Counted from the first letter of the stretch, positions 5,638 to 14,122 are shown. The stretch: 15,189 nt of DNA from a bacterium (GCA_030655095.1 JAURWF010000008.1:1-15189); one strand, 5' to 3'. A program made the numbers and translations. Notes: generated by a model not told the origin, from the letters alone.

Positions 5638-7863
5638 ATGGAATTTTTATTAGAAAAAGTAATTAGCGAAAAAGAATTTAAATGGAATTTTGAAATAAAA
5701 GAAGATGGGATTTATGGAATTGAAATTACTGCTTCAGTCAAATCATGGCGCCAAAATTTATTTTCCAGCAATTTTTTTAAAGACGATGATTTAACAGTAA
5801 AAATTGACGATTCCGAATTTCTTAAAAAATCTGGCAAAAAAGGTTTATTTGATGGTGAAATTGCGTGGAATGGAAATAATTTAAAAGGATTAAAAAAGAC
5901 AAATTTATTTCTAATTGAATTAAATCAAGGAAATCATACTCTAACTTTTTTAGCTGATCAAAAACCAAAAATTGAGACAATTAAAATTTATAAACTTAAA
6001 GAAGAAGAAATTATTTATTTACCAAAAGATAATTATCCAATTCAAGAAGGAAATCAAAGACAGTGGCTGACAATTATTTTTTGTAATTTAGGACTAAAAT
6101 TTTTAAAAATTAAAGCTTCGGCTAAATTAGGCAAGGGATTTTTATTTTTTAAAAAAGATGATTCTGATTTAAAATTGATTATCAATGGAGAAATTCAGAA
6201 AAATCAAGAACCAAAATCTCATAAACATTGGTACTGGTGCGGAAGAACATTAAAAGGAAATTTAAAAATTTTTGAAAAAGAATTAAATTTAAAACCAGAC
6301 TTGCATTATCTTGAACTTTGGGCTGATAGATCACCAGAAGTAGAAGAAATTAAGTTAAAAATTTTAGAAACAGAAATTTATCCAATTTTTATTTTAGATG
6401 ATATTCAAGCGTACACTTACAAAGGAATTTTGGGAAATGAAAACTATAATCGTTTTGATAAAGAAATTTTAGAAGTAGTTAATTTTTGGAATAAAGTTTT
6501 CTTTTTTCAAAAATATCCACCGGAAAAAGCTTTAGATCCAAATTTAGTTAAGGCAATCACATACAGAGAAAGCAGAATGGGATATGAGTCTATAGGCGAA
6601 GTGGATGTAATGCAGGTTGGCGATCCAGATAACCCCGCTTTATTTAGTCTAAAAAATATAGCTGGTTATCCTGCCAATGAATTTATTTCTAAAAATAAAG
6701 CAGGGCATTTAAGTTATAATTTTCCTAAAGAACGGTTGCCAGTTAAAGTTGAAAGTCCTGAGGAAAGTATTTTTTGGGGAGTAAGATGGTTATACAATAA
6801 AGCGCAAATATATTATGGAACAGGAGAAAAGAATCTTGATCCGCTATTTGTTCGAGAATGGAAAACTTGGGAGCAAGCGATAATTGATTATAATGGTTCC
6901 AACAAAAAATACGAATATCAAAAAAAAGTCTGGAAAATTTATAAAGACGGGATTGATCCAGATGACAATATTTTATGGGAAAAAATTTCTAATGGTTTTA
7001 GCTTAATTAAAACATTAGGATTAATAAGTTTATTTTTAATAATTTTTTTAGCAGGACTTTTTTGCGGATTGAAAATCGGAGTTCATAATCAATATATAAA
7101 AAATATAGATATTCCATATTATCACGGATATACTAATGAAACAGACGAGCCAGTCAAAAAGCTTTTTTTGAAAAATTTAGAAGAGTATAAAAAAAATAAA
7201 AATTATTACGGAGAAGTATTTAGAGAAACAGTAAAAATGTGCGAAAAAGTAAGGTGTTATATGGAAATAGTTGTAGTTAATTATTATGATGATTTGGTGA
7301 ATAATATGAAAAGCAATAAACAATTTTTAGAAGCAATGCAGGTTTTTGATTTTATAAAAAATATTCCAACAGGAGAGAGAAACATTCATGAAGGGGATAT
7401 TGATAATGACGGTGAAAATGAAATAATTTTTATCAGACGTGATGTTTTAAACCAAAGTTATATTGTTATAACGATTATTGATAAAATTGATAATAAATTT
7501 AAAATAATAGAACATAAAATAATTGATGGCTATGATGGCTATTTAAAATTATTAGATGTCACCAACGATTTGCAACCAGAAATTTTGCTTTTTATGAGTC
7601 AGGGCAGAGGCGGGTATCCTTTATATATATATCAATATTTAGAAGATAAAAAGTTGCGACAAATATTTGACAGCGAATTTTCTTTATTTCCTAAATATAC
7701 TTTTTCTGATATAGATAATGATGGATTAATGGAAATTAAAATGCAAGGCGAGCTTAAAGACGCAGTAAAAGATTATCACGCTCAAATTGAAATAATTTAT
7801 GAATATAATCAAAAAGAGAATGATTTTGTAAAAATTAAAGGTATTAAAAAAAAATTAGAATAA
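5638..7863 (+). CDS. Membrane protein with duplicated beta domain, lytic-transglycosylase-like domain and FG-GAP-like C-terminus
   Basis: A 741-residue protein with an unusual order of parts. Residues about 12-120 and 140-245 look like two copies of one beta-rich module: each has W-x-G, LKG, then a 'tLtFLADqkPkIETIKI'-type strand pair (second copy LHYLELWADRSPEVEEIKL). Residues about 298-425 resemble an SLT/lysozyme-like fold: DPNLVKAITYRESRMG with Glu311 in the catalytic position, DVMQVGDP (323-330), SIFWGVRWLYNKAQIYYG, and WEQAIIDYNGS (411-421). One transmembrane helix lies at about 457-480. The C-terminal part has two DIDNDG calcium-loop motifs (587-592 and 691-696) as in FG-GAP/VCBS repeats. 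No signal peptide is visible, and an in-frame stop 3 bases before the ATG rules out a longer form. A cell-wall role is inferred. There is no ribosome binding site. Confidence 0.7.
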   Translation: MEFLLEKVISEKEFKWNFEIKEDGIYGIEITASVKSWRQNLFSSNFFKDDDLTVKIDDSEFLKKSGKKGLFDGEIAWNGNNLKGLKKTNLFLIELNQGNHTLTFLADQKPKIETIKIYKLKEEEIIYLPKDNYPIQEGNQRQWLTIIFCNLGLKFLKIKASAKLGKGFLFFKKDDSDLKLIINGEIQKNQEPKSHKHWYWCGRTLKGNLKIFEKELNLKPDLHYLELWADRSPEVEEIKLKILETEIYPIFILDDIQAYTYKGILGNENYNRFDKEILEVVNFWNKVFFFQKYPPEKALDPNLVKAITYRESRMGYESIGEVDVMQVGDPDNPALFSLKNIAGYPANEFISKNKAGHLSYNFPKERLPVKVESPEESIFWGVRWLYNKAQIYYGTGEKNLDPLFVREWKTWEQAIIDYNGSNKKYEYQKKVWKIYKDGIDPDDNILWEKISNGFSLIKTLGLISLFLIIFLAGLFCGLKIGVHNQYIKNIDIPYYHGYTNETDEPVKKLFLKNLEEYKKNKNYYGEVFRETVKMCEKVRCYMEIVVVNYYDDLVNNMKSNKQFLEAMQVFDFIKNIPTGERNIHEGDIDNDGENEIIFIRRDVLNQSYIVITIIDKIDNKFKIIEHKIIDGYDGYLKLLDVTNDLQPEILLFMSQGRGGYPLYIYQYLEDKKLRQIFDSEFSLFPKYTFSDIDNDGLMEIKMQGELKDAVKDYHAQIEIIYEYNQKENDFVKIKGIKKKLE

Positions 7864-8008
7864 AATGACTTAAAGCTTTCTATATTTAAAAATATAAAAT
7901 TATTAAATACAGAAAATAGCTCTGTCTAAGCAACATTAAAAACATTGAGAGAGTATTCTGGATTAAAAATTTAATAACCCATAAATATCAATTTAATAAT
8001 AAACTCAT
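7864..8008. other. Intergenic stretch without recognisable content
   Basis: AT-rich, with stops in all frames and only a very short TATATTT/AATATA inverted repeat near 7880. I see no promoter of good quality and no RNA gene. Confidence 0.5.
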
Positions 8009-8623
8009 ATGAAAAAAGTAAGTATTGAATATTGTCATATTTATCCTGGCGGGGATAATAAAAAAGAAATAGAAGAAGCTAATATTTGGATGCCAAGAAT
8101 AATAGGTATGTTTAAAGATTGTCATATTCAAAAATGCATTATGTTTGACGATATACACGCCACGCGAGTTATTGATGAAAAATTCATTAACTCAATTATT
8201 GATCAATTAAAAGTAAAACCAGATTGTATATATCTTGAGTCAGAATTTATTCAAGAAGCAAACGAAATGGTAAAAAAAATAAATCCTAAAGAAAGAGATT
8301 TTATCCGATCGGATGAACGAGTATGGCTAAGAGAAAATGTTGAAAAATTTCGAACTTCAACTGAGTTTTTATTAAATTGGAAAAATAAAGATGGAAAAAC
8401 CGAATTTTCTTGTCCATCATTAGCAGCTACTTCATATTTAACTCGTTTAGGCTTAATTAAAAGTGACGGAGTAAAAACAATTTATGGTGATAATCTAATG
8501 ATAGCCGATCATTTATTAAATGTTTTATCATCATATTATGTTCAAGTTGAAGATAAAGCGCAATCTATTGTCGAAGCTACATTTAAAGAGGCTTTAAGAA
8601 AAATATCATGGTTTTTTTATTAA
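8009..8623 (+). CDS. Unrecognised 204-residue soluble protein
   Basis: I do not recognise this family. The protein is soluble, has no signal peptide or transmembrane helix, and mixes alpha and beta stretches. Notable segments are SIEYCHIYPGGD at the N-terminus, KCIMFDDIHATRVID (residues about 43-57), KPDCIYLESEFIQEA, KERDFIRSDERVWLRENVEK and SCPSLAATSYLTRLGLIK. The C-terminus is VQVEDKAQSIVEATFKEAL followed by an aromatic ending, WFFY. The FDD and ExEF acidic patches might bind metal, but nothing proves this. It is followed after 10 bases by the BRO-N gene in the same direction, so the two are likely co-transcribed. No Shine-Dalgarno sequence is seen. Codon use is like the neighbours, and the frame is intact and clearly coding. 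Confidence 0.7.
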   Translation: MKKVSIEYCHIYPGGDNKKEIEEANIWMPRIIGMFKDCHIQKCIMFDDIHATRVIDEKFINSIIDQLKVKPDCIYLESEFIQEANEMVKKINPKERDFIRSDERVWLRENVEKFRTSTEFLLNWKNKDGKTEFSCPSLAATSYLTRLGLIKSDGVKTIYGDNLMIADHLLNVLSSYYVQVEDKAQSIVEATFKEALRKISWFFY

Positions 8624-8633
8624 ATTTAACTTT

Positions 8634-9473
8634 ATGAAAAAGAATAAAAAACAAGTTGCCATTTTTGAAGGGAATCAAATTCGTCGAGTTTGGGATGACG
8701 AGAAAGAGCTTTGGTATTTTTCAGTGGTTGATATTGTTGATGCTCTAAATGTAAGCGAGAATTCGAGAAATTATTGGAAAGTCCTTAAAAATCGCTTAAA
8801 ACAGGAAGGAAGCGAGGTGGTTACAAAATGTAACCAACTGAAAATGCAAGCTTCTGACGGCAAATTTTATCTAACCGATTCGGCAGATACAGAAACAATG
8901 TTTAGAATAATTCAATCAATTCCTTCGCCAAAAGCAGAACCATTTAAGCTTTGGTTGGCGCGGGTTGGTTATGAAAGAGTGGAAGAAGTAGAAGATCCTG
9001 AAAAAGCTATTCAAAGAGCTATGGCAACATATCTTAAAAAAGGGTATTCTGAAAGTTGGGTTGATTTACGTTTAAAAAGTATTGAAATTAGAAAAGATTT
9101 GACAAATGAATGGCAAGATAGAGGAGTTTTAAATAATGAAGAATTTGCTATTTTGACTGATGATATTACTTTTGCTTGGGCGGGAATGAAGACAAAAGAT
9201 TACAAAAAGCATAAAGATTTGAAAAAAGATAATTTGCGGGACAATATGACAAATTTAGAATTAGTTTTGAATATGTTGGCGGAAACAGCGACTACGGAGA
9301 TTTCTAAAAAACGTGAACCAAAGACATTTCCAGAAAATCGAAAAGTAGCACAAGATGGTGGTAGTATTGCTGGTAATGCCAGAAAACAAATTGAAACAAT
9401 AACAGGTAAACCGGTTATTAGCAAGTTAAATTTTAAAAAAATACAGGAACAAAAAAAGTTAAAAGGAAAATAA
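8634..9473 (+). CDS. BRO-N domain (phage antirepressor/DinD-like) protein
   Basis: A 279-residue protein. The N-terminal 115 residues match the BRO-N layout: QVAIFEGNQIRRVWDDEKELWYFSVVDIVDALNV, then a helix with NYWKVLKNRLK, FYLTDSADTETMFRIIQSI, and PKAEPFKLWLARVGYERVEE. The central part has AIQRAMATYLKKGYSESWVDLRLKSIEIRKDLTNEW, and the C-terminus has GGSIAGNARKQIE with TGKP, as in chromosomal BRO/DinD-type proteins. BRO-N proteins occur in phage antirepressors and in stand-alone chromosomal copies; the biochemical role is poorly known, with DNA binding suggested. No integrase, capsid or attachment site accompanies it, so it is not part of a recognisable prophage. It starts 10 bases after the preceding gene and ends 30 bases before the pheT ATG. 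Confidence 0.8.
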   Translation: MKKNKKQVAIFEGNQIRRVWDDEKELWYFSVVDIVDALNVSENSRNYWKVLKNRLKQEGSEVVTKCNQLKMQASDGKFYLTDSADTETMFRIIQSIPSPKAEPFKLWLARVGYERVEEVEDPEKAIQRAMATYLKKGYSESWVDLRLKSIEIRKDLTNEWQDRGVLNNEEFAILTDDITFAWAGMKTKDYKKHKDLKKDNLRDNMTNLELVLNMLAETATTEISKKREPKTFPENRKVAQDGGSIAGNARKQIETITGKPVISKLNFKKIQEQKKLKGK

Positions 9474-9503
9474 CAATTTAATATTAATTTGTCATTAAAT
9501 CTT

Positions 9504-11939
9504 ATGTATCTATCCCTTAATTGGTTAAAGGATTTTGTTGAAATTCCAGAATCTTTGACACCGGAACAATTAGGTTTGAAATTAACAATGCATACTGTTG
9601 AAATTGATGGAATAAAAAAACAAGCTGAAAAACTTGATGATGTTGTTGTTGGGGAAATTTTAGAAATTGAAAAGCATCCAAATGCAGATAAATTAAGCAT
9701 AGCCCAAGTTGATGTCGGCGAAATAAAACCGCGTCAAATAGTTTTTGGTCAAGTGCTAAAAGTGGAAGTCGGTTGTAAATTGCCAGTTGCTTTAGCCCCG
9801 ACGATTTTACCAACCGGTCAAGAAATAAAAAAAGCAAAATTGCGCGGTGAAATGTCGGAGGGAATGTTTTGCCTTGATCAAGAATTAGGCTTAGCAAAAG
9901 ATGAAATTAGCGCGCATTTTTTTGGCAAAGAGATAAAAAATGGGACAAGTATTATTAAGGCTTTAAAATTAGATGATGTAATTTTTGAAGTTGATAATAA
10001 ATCAATTACCAATCGGCCGGATTTGTGGTCGCATTATGGAATGGCACGGGAGATTGGAGCGTTCTTGGGAACGCGAATGATAACAAATCAATTACGAATT
10101 ACGAATTACGAATTAAAATCCAAAATTCAAAATCCAAAATTTAAAATTAATGTGCAAGTGGAAGATTTTGAATTATGTCCGCGTTATATGGCGATTGCTT
10201 TGGATGGGATAGAAATAAAAGATTCTCCAGAATGGATGCAAAAAAGATTAGTTAGTGTTGGTATGCGACCGATTAATAATATTGTTGATATTACAAATTA
10301 TGTAATGTTGGAATTGGGGCAACCGACTCATACTTTTGATTTAGGAAAAATTAAAACAAATATAATTATTAGAAAAGCAAAAGATGGCGAAGTGATTAAA
10401 ACTTTGGATGGACAGGATAGAAAATTGGATGAAAATATGTTGGTTATTGCTGATGATAAAAATCCGATTGCTGTTGCTGGCGTAATGGGAGGGGCGAATA
10501 GTGAAGTTGATAACAATACAACATCAATTTTAATTGAATCGGCTAATTTTAATCCTATTTCAATAAGAAAAACAGCTCAAAAATTAGGCTTGCGTTCTGA
10601 AGCTTCAATGCGTTTTGAAAAATCTCTTGACCCAAATTTATGCGAAATGGCATTATGCAGAATTATAGAATTAATCAAGGAATTTTGTCCCGACGCTAAA
10701 ATTATTAGTGAATTAGCAGATGAAAAAAAATATTTTTTAAATCAAGGCCCGATTGAATTAGATTTAGAATGGGTAAATAAAAGAATTGGTAAAAAAATTG
10801 AAGAGAAAAAAATTATAGAAATTTTGGAAAATTTAGGGCTTGAAATTAAAAATAAAAAAAATAATATTTTAATTATAACAATTCCAACATGGCGAGCGAC
10901 AAAAGATATTTCTATCCCAGAAGATTTAGTTGAAGAAATAATTAGGATTTATGGTTATAATAATTTGCAACCTGAAATGCCAAAAATTACAATGCAAGCG
11001 CCTGAAATTAACAGTGAGCGTTTATTGGAAAGAAAAATAAAAAATATTTTATCAGTTGGCGCAAAATTAACCGAGGTTTATAATTATTCTTTTATTAGCG
11101 AAGATCAGCTTGATAAATTAAAGATTAAACCATTATCAGTAATAAAATTAGCCAATTCTTTATCCGAAGATTTAACAATTCTTAGGCCAAATTTAGTTTC
11201 TGGTCTTTTAAAAAATATAAAAACTAATCAAGCTAAATATGAAAATATTAATTTATTTGAAATTGGCAATATCTTTTTAAATTCACCCGGGAATATTAAT
11301 AAAGATAATAAAACCAAAGATGTTTTGCCTTGTCAAGAAAAACAGTTGGCAATTATAATTGCTAGCAAAGAAGATAATCTTTTTTATAATATTAAAGGTA
11401 TTGTAGAATACTTAATAAATAATCTTGGCTTGAAAGTTGATTTTAAGCCAGCTAAAATTTATCCAGGATGGGCAGATAAAAAAATAATCGCTCAAATAAA
11501 AGTTTCAAATAAAGAGATTGGAATAGTAGCACAAGTAGATAATCAAATTATTAATGATTTAGGAATTAAAAAACAAGTTGCTATTGCTGAAATAAATTTT
11601 CAAAAACTTTGCGATTTAATTTTATTAACTCCAGAAAAAAAATATAAAGAACTTGAAAAATTCCCTTCAGTTATTAGAGACTTAGCCTTTGTTGTAAATG
11701 AAAAAATATTATATAATGATGTAAAGAAAGTAATAGCTTATTTTAATCCTTTAATTAGTCATGTTGAATTATTTGATGTTTATCAAGATGATAAATTAGG
11801 CATTGGAAATAAAAATTTAGCTTGGCATTTAACTTATCAAGCAGACAAAACACTAATATCGCAAGAAGTAGATAAAATTCAATCAGACTTAATCAAGTTA
11901 TTAGAAAAAAAGTTTTTAGCTCAAATAAGAGATTTTTAA
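9504..11939 (+). CDS. pheT: Phenylalanyl-tRNA synthetase beta subunit
   Basis: The tRNA-binding and editing half of phenylalanyl-tRNA synthetase. I chose ATG 9504 (811 residues) because MYLSLNWLKDFVE is the canonical PheT start; an in-frame TTG at 9489 would only add MSLNL. Domains in order: EMAP/OB-like tRNA-binding domain (about 43-155, VVVGEILEIEKHPNADKLSIAQVD), B3/B4 editing region (about 215-395, with LCPRY, GMRPINNIVDITNYVM and LGQPTHTFD), B5 (about 405-480), the catalytic-like core, and a C-terminal FDX-ACB anticodon-binding domain (720-811, starting FPSVIRDLAFVV). Residues 193-216 (ITNQLRITNYELKSKIQNPK...) lie in a variable linker and are encoded by heptamer tandem repeats. pheT is separated from pheS by about 4.2 kb, which is unusual. 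The kinase gene follows after 10 bases. Confidence 0.97.
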   Translation: MYLSLNWLKDFVEIPESLTPEQLGLKLTMHTVEIDGIKKQAEKLDDVVVGEILEIEKHPNADKLSIAQVDVGEIKPRQIVFGQVLKVEVGCKLPVALAPTILPTGQEIKKAKLRGEMSEGMFCLDQELGLAKDEISAHFFGKEIKNGTSIIKALKLDDVIFEVDNKSITNRPDLWSHYGMAREIGAFLGTRMITNQLRITNYELKSKIQNPKFKINVQVEDFELCPRYMAIALDGIEIKDSPEWMQKRLVSVGMRPINNIVDITNYVMLELGQPTHTFDLGKIKTNIIIRKAKDGEVIKTLDGQDRKLDENMLVIADDKNPIAVAGVMGGANSEVDNNTTSILIESANFNPISIRKTAQKLGLRSEASMRFEKSLDPNLCEMALCRIIELIKEFCPDAKIISELADEKKYFLNQGPIELDLEWVNKRIGKKIEEKKIIEILENLGLEIKNKKNNILIITIPTWRATKDISIPEDLVEEIIRIYGYNNLQPEMPKITMQAPEINSERLLERKIKNILSVGAKLTEVYNYSFISEDQLDKLKIKPLSVIKLANSLSEDLTILRPNLVSGLLKNIKTNQAKYENINLFEIGNIFLNSPGNINKDNKTKDVLPCQEKQLAIIIASKEDNLFYNIKGIVEYLINNLGLKVDFKPAKIYPGWADKKIIAQIKVSNKEIGIVAQVDNQIINDLGIKKQVAIAEINFQKLCDLILLTPEKKYKELEKFPSVIRDLAFVVNEKILYNDVKKVIAYFNPLISHVELFDVYQDDKLGIGNKNLAWHLTYQADKTLISQEVDKIQSDLIKLLEKKFLAQIRDF
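10091..10149. repeat. Two adjacent heptamer tandem repeats inside pheT
   Basis: ATTACGA occurs three times plus four bases (10091-10115). It is followed directly by five heptamers of the form AAAATNN (AAAATCC, AAAATTC, AAAATCC, AAAATTT, AAAATTA; 10115-10149). They encode the stretch LRITNYELKSKIQNPKFKI in the linker between the tRNA-binding and editing domains of PheT. Confidence 0.85.
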
Positions 11940-11949
11940 TTTTTATTGA

Positions 11950-13317
11950 ATGATTAAAAAGATAAATTTTGAAATTGAAAGAGAAGAAATTTTAAAGGGA
12001 ATAAAAGATATTTCTGATGTTTTGGCAAAAGTCGCTAAAGGAGATTTTTCGGTTTACTGCAAATCAATCGAAAACTCTAGTTTAAATGAAATTATTTTAG
12101 GCTTTAATAGGATGATTTTTGACCTTAAAGAAAAGGAGCTCAAGTCTTCCAAAATGAGCGAATTAAGAAGAGTGGAATTAAAGGAGCTAAAAAATAAAAC
12201 AAAAGAATTAGAAGAATCAAGGGTTGCTTTGTTAAATATATTAGAAGACGTTGAAGAAGAAAGAGTGAAAGCAGAAGAAGAAAAAAATAAAACATTAGCA
12301 ATTATTGCTCATTTGACTGATGGATTATTAGTTTTTGATAATCAAAATAATCTTTTATTAATTAATCCGTTAGCTGAAAGTTTACTTCAAATAAAAAATA
12401 TAGAAATAGTTGACAAGTCATTAGAAGAGTTAGCTTTATTAGCCGATTTTTTTAAAGTGTTATTTAAAACATTAGGAAGAGAGATAAAAGAAGTTTCTCG
12501 TCAAGAAATTATACTTAGAGATCTTACTCTTGAAATTTCTTCTGCGCAAATTATTTTTGACAAAAATAAAAACGGTAGCTTAGTTATTATTCATGATATT
12601 ACACGTGAAAAAGCAATTGAAAAAACGAAAAGTGAATTTATTTCTATTGCTGCTCATCAATTAAGAACTCCTTTATCTGCCATTAAATGGGTAATTAAAA
12701 TGGCGTTAGATGGCGATGTCGGCAAACTTACAGAAGAACAGTACGAATTATTAAATAAAGGCTATTTGAGCAATGAAAGAGTTATAAGATTAGTTAATGA
12801 TTTATTAGATGTTTCTCGTATTGAGGAAGGTAAATTCGGATTTAATTTTAAAAAAACTTATTTTCAAGAAGTTATTGATGTTGTAATTAGTAATACTGAA
12901 AGTCTAGTTTTAAAAAATCATCAGGAATTAACAATTGAAAAGCCAGAGAAGTTGCCACAAATATATTTAGATAAAGAAAGGATGATAATGGTTTTGCAAA
13001 ATATATTAAGCAACGCAATAAAGTATACCCCTGAATATGGTAAGATAAAAATAACTATTCAAGTTGACAAGCAATTTTTATATGTTAAAATTAATGACCA
13101 GGGAGTAGGAATTCCGGAAAAGGATCAATCAAAAGTATTTTCTAAATTTTTTAGAGCAGCCAATGTAATTAAATTAGAAACAGATGGAAGTGGATTAGGG
13201 TTGTTTATTGCTAAAAATATTATAGAAGAACATGAAGGCAAGATTAGTTTTACAAGTAAAGAGGGGATAGGGACTGAAGTATGTTTTTCTATACCAATTA
13301 ATAAAAATAGTATTTAA
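11950..13317 (+). CDS. Soluble PAS-containing sensor histidine kinase
   Basis: A 455-residue kinase. The N-terminus (about 14-60, with KGDFSVYCKSIENSSLNEIILGFNRM) resembles a HAMP-like helical pair; a coiled coil (60-115) leads into a PAS domain (about 113-215, AHLTDGLLVFDNQNNLLLINPLAESLL). The HisKA H-box is FISIAAHQLRTPLSAIKW, with phospho-acceptor His236. The ATPase domain has the N-box LQNILSNAIKYTP (Asn355), the G1 box DQGVGIP (383-389), the F-box VFSKFF, and the G2 box DGSGLGLFIAKNI (412-424). No transmembrane segment or signal peptide is present, so sensing is intracellular or through a partner. All catalytic boxes are intact. It starts 10 bases after pheT and ends 13 bases before a double-receiver gene, its likely phosphotransfer partner. 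No Shine-Dalgarno sequence is seen. Confidence 0.93.
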   Translation: MIKKINFEIEREEILKGIKDISDVLAKVAKGDFSVYCKSIENSSLNEIILGFNRMIFDLKEKELKSSKMSELRRVELKELKNKTKELEESRVALLNILEDVEEERVKAEEEKNKTLAIIAHLTDGLLVFDNQNNLLLINPLAESLLQIKNIEIVDKSLEELALLADFFKVLFKTLGREIKEVSRQEIILRDLTLEISSAQIIFDKNKNGSLVIIHDITREKAIEKTKSEFISIAAHQLRTPLSAIKWVIKMALDGDVGKLTEEQYELLNKGYLSNERVIRLVNDLLDVSRIEEGKFGFNFKKTYFQEVIDVVISNTESLVLKNHQELTIEKPEKLPQIYLDKERMIMVLQNILSNAIKYTPEYGKIKITIQVDKQFLYVKINDQGVGIPEKDQSKVFSKFFRAANVIKLETDGSGLGLFIAKNIIEEHEGKISFTSKEGIGTEVCFSIPINKNSI

Positions 13318-13330
13318 ATTTAATAATTCT

Positions 13331-14122
13331 ATGAATAAAAAGATTTTGATAATTGAAGATGAACAGACTTTAGCTAGCGTTTTGTCAGCTAAATTAAAAT
13401 TGGAAAAATTTGAAGTATTAGTAAGTGTTGACGGCAAAGATGGTTTAGAAAAAATTGAAGAGTGGCAACCCGATTTAATTTTACTTGATATTATTATGCC
13501 GATAATGAACGGCTACGAGGTTCTTGAAAATTTGCAAGAAAAGAATAATAAAATTCCAATAATTATAATTTCTAATTCCGGTCAAGACGTTGAATTGGAA
13601 AAAATAAAAAAGTTGGGAGCAATTGATTATATAATTAAAACTCAAATAAATCCTGATGAAGTTGTAGAAAAAGTAGAGAAGGTTTTAAATAATTTAGTAG
13701 TAGCAGTAGATGAAAACAAAGAAAAGTCTTTGAGCAGTAATATAAAAGTGTTATTAGTTGAAGATGATTCGTTTTTGCGTGAAATTTGTTATAAAAAATT
13801 AAAAAAAGAGGGTTTTGACGTTTTTTCAGCAGTTGATGGAGAAGAAGCTTTAAAAATGGTTATAAAAGTTGAACCTAATATTGTTTTACTAGATATTATA
13901 TTGCCATCGATTGATGGGTTTGAAGTATTAAAACAAATTCGTTCTAATAAAAATGCGAGTATAAAAAATGTGCCAGTTATTATGTTAACTAATTTGGGGC
14001 AAGAAGAAGATATAAAAAAGGCCCAAGATTTAAAGGCAAGTGGTTATTTAATTAAAGCACATTTTACAACTGAAGAAATTGTTAAAAAAATCAAAAGTCA
14101 ATTGGGGCTAATTAACAATTAA
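13331..14122 (+). CDS. Tandem double-receiver response regulator without output domain
   Basis: A 263-residue protein made of two CheY-like receiver domains. In the first (1-122) the acidic pair is Glu9/Asp10, the phospho-acceptor Asp53 (ILLDIIMP) and the switch Lys103 (IIKTQ), with Ser81 where the switch Thr/Ser sits. In the second (136-260) the acidic residues are Glu144/Asp145/Asp146, the acceptor Asp188 (VLLDIILP), Thr220 and Lys242. The two are joined by a short Lys/Glu/Ser linker. There is no DNA-binding or enzymatic domain, so output must go through protein contact or by phosphate passing to another protein. It follows the histidine kinase by 13 bases and is presumably phosphorylated by it. 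Both receivers look active. Confidence 0.93.
   Translation: MNKKILIIEDEQTLASVLSAKLKLEKFEVLVSVDGKDGLEKIEEWQPDLILLDIIMPIMNGYEVLENLQEKNNKIPIIIISNSGQDVELEKIKKLGAIDYIIKTQINPDEVVEKVEKVLNNLVVAVDENKEKSLSSNIKVLLVEDDSFLREICYKKLKKEGFDVFSAVDGEEALKMVIKVEPNIVLLDIILPSIDGFEVLKQIRSNKNASIKNVPVIMLTNLGQEEDIKKAQDLKASGYLIKAHFTTEEIVKKIKSQLGLINN

Noticed and set aside
8634..9473. The BRO-N gene as evidence of a prophage
   Set aside because: No integrase, structural, lysis or attachment sequences are found nearby; stand-alone chromosomal BRO-N genes are known.
9489..9503. TTG at 9489 as the pheT start
   Set aside because: It only adds MSLNL before the canonical MYLSLNWLKDFVE, and ATG 9504 gives the normal family N-terminus.
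9200..9897. Open frames on the minus strand across the BRO-N/pheT boundary
   Set aside because: They overlap clear genes, including the conserved PheT N-terminus, and have shadow-type composition.
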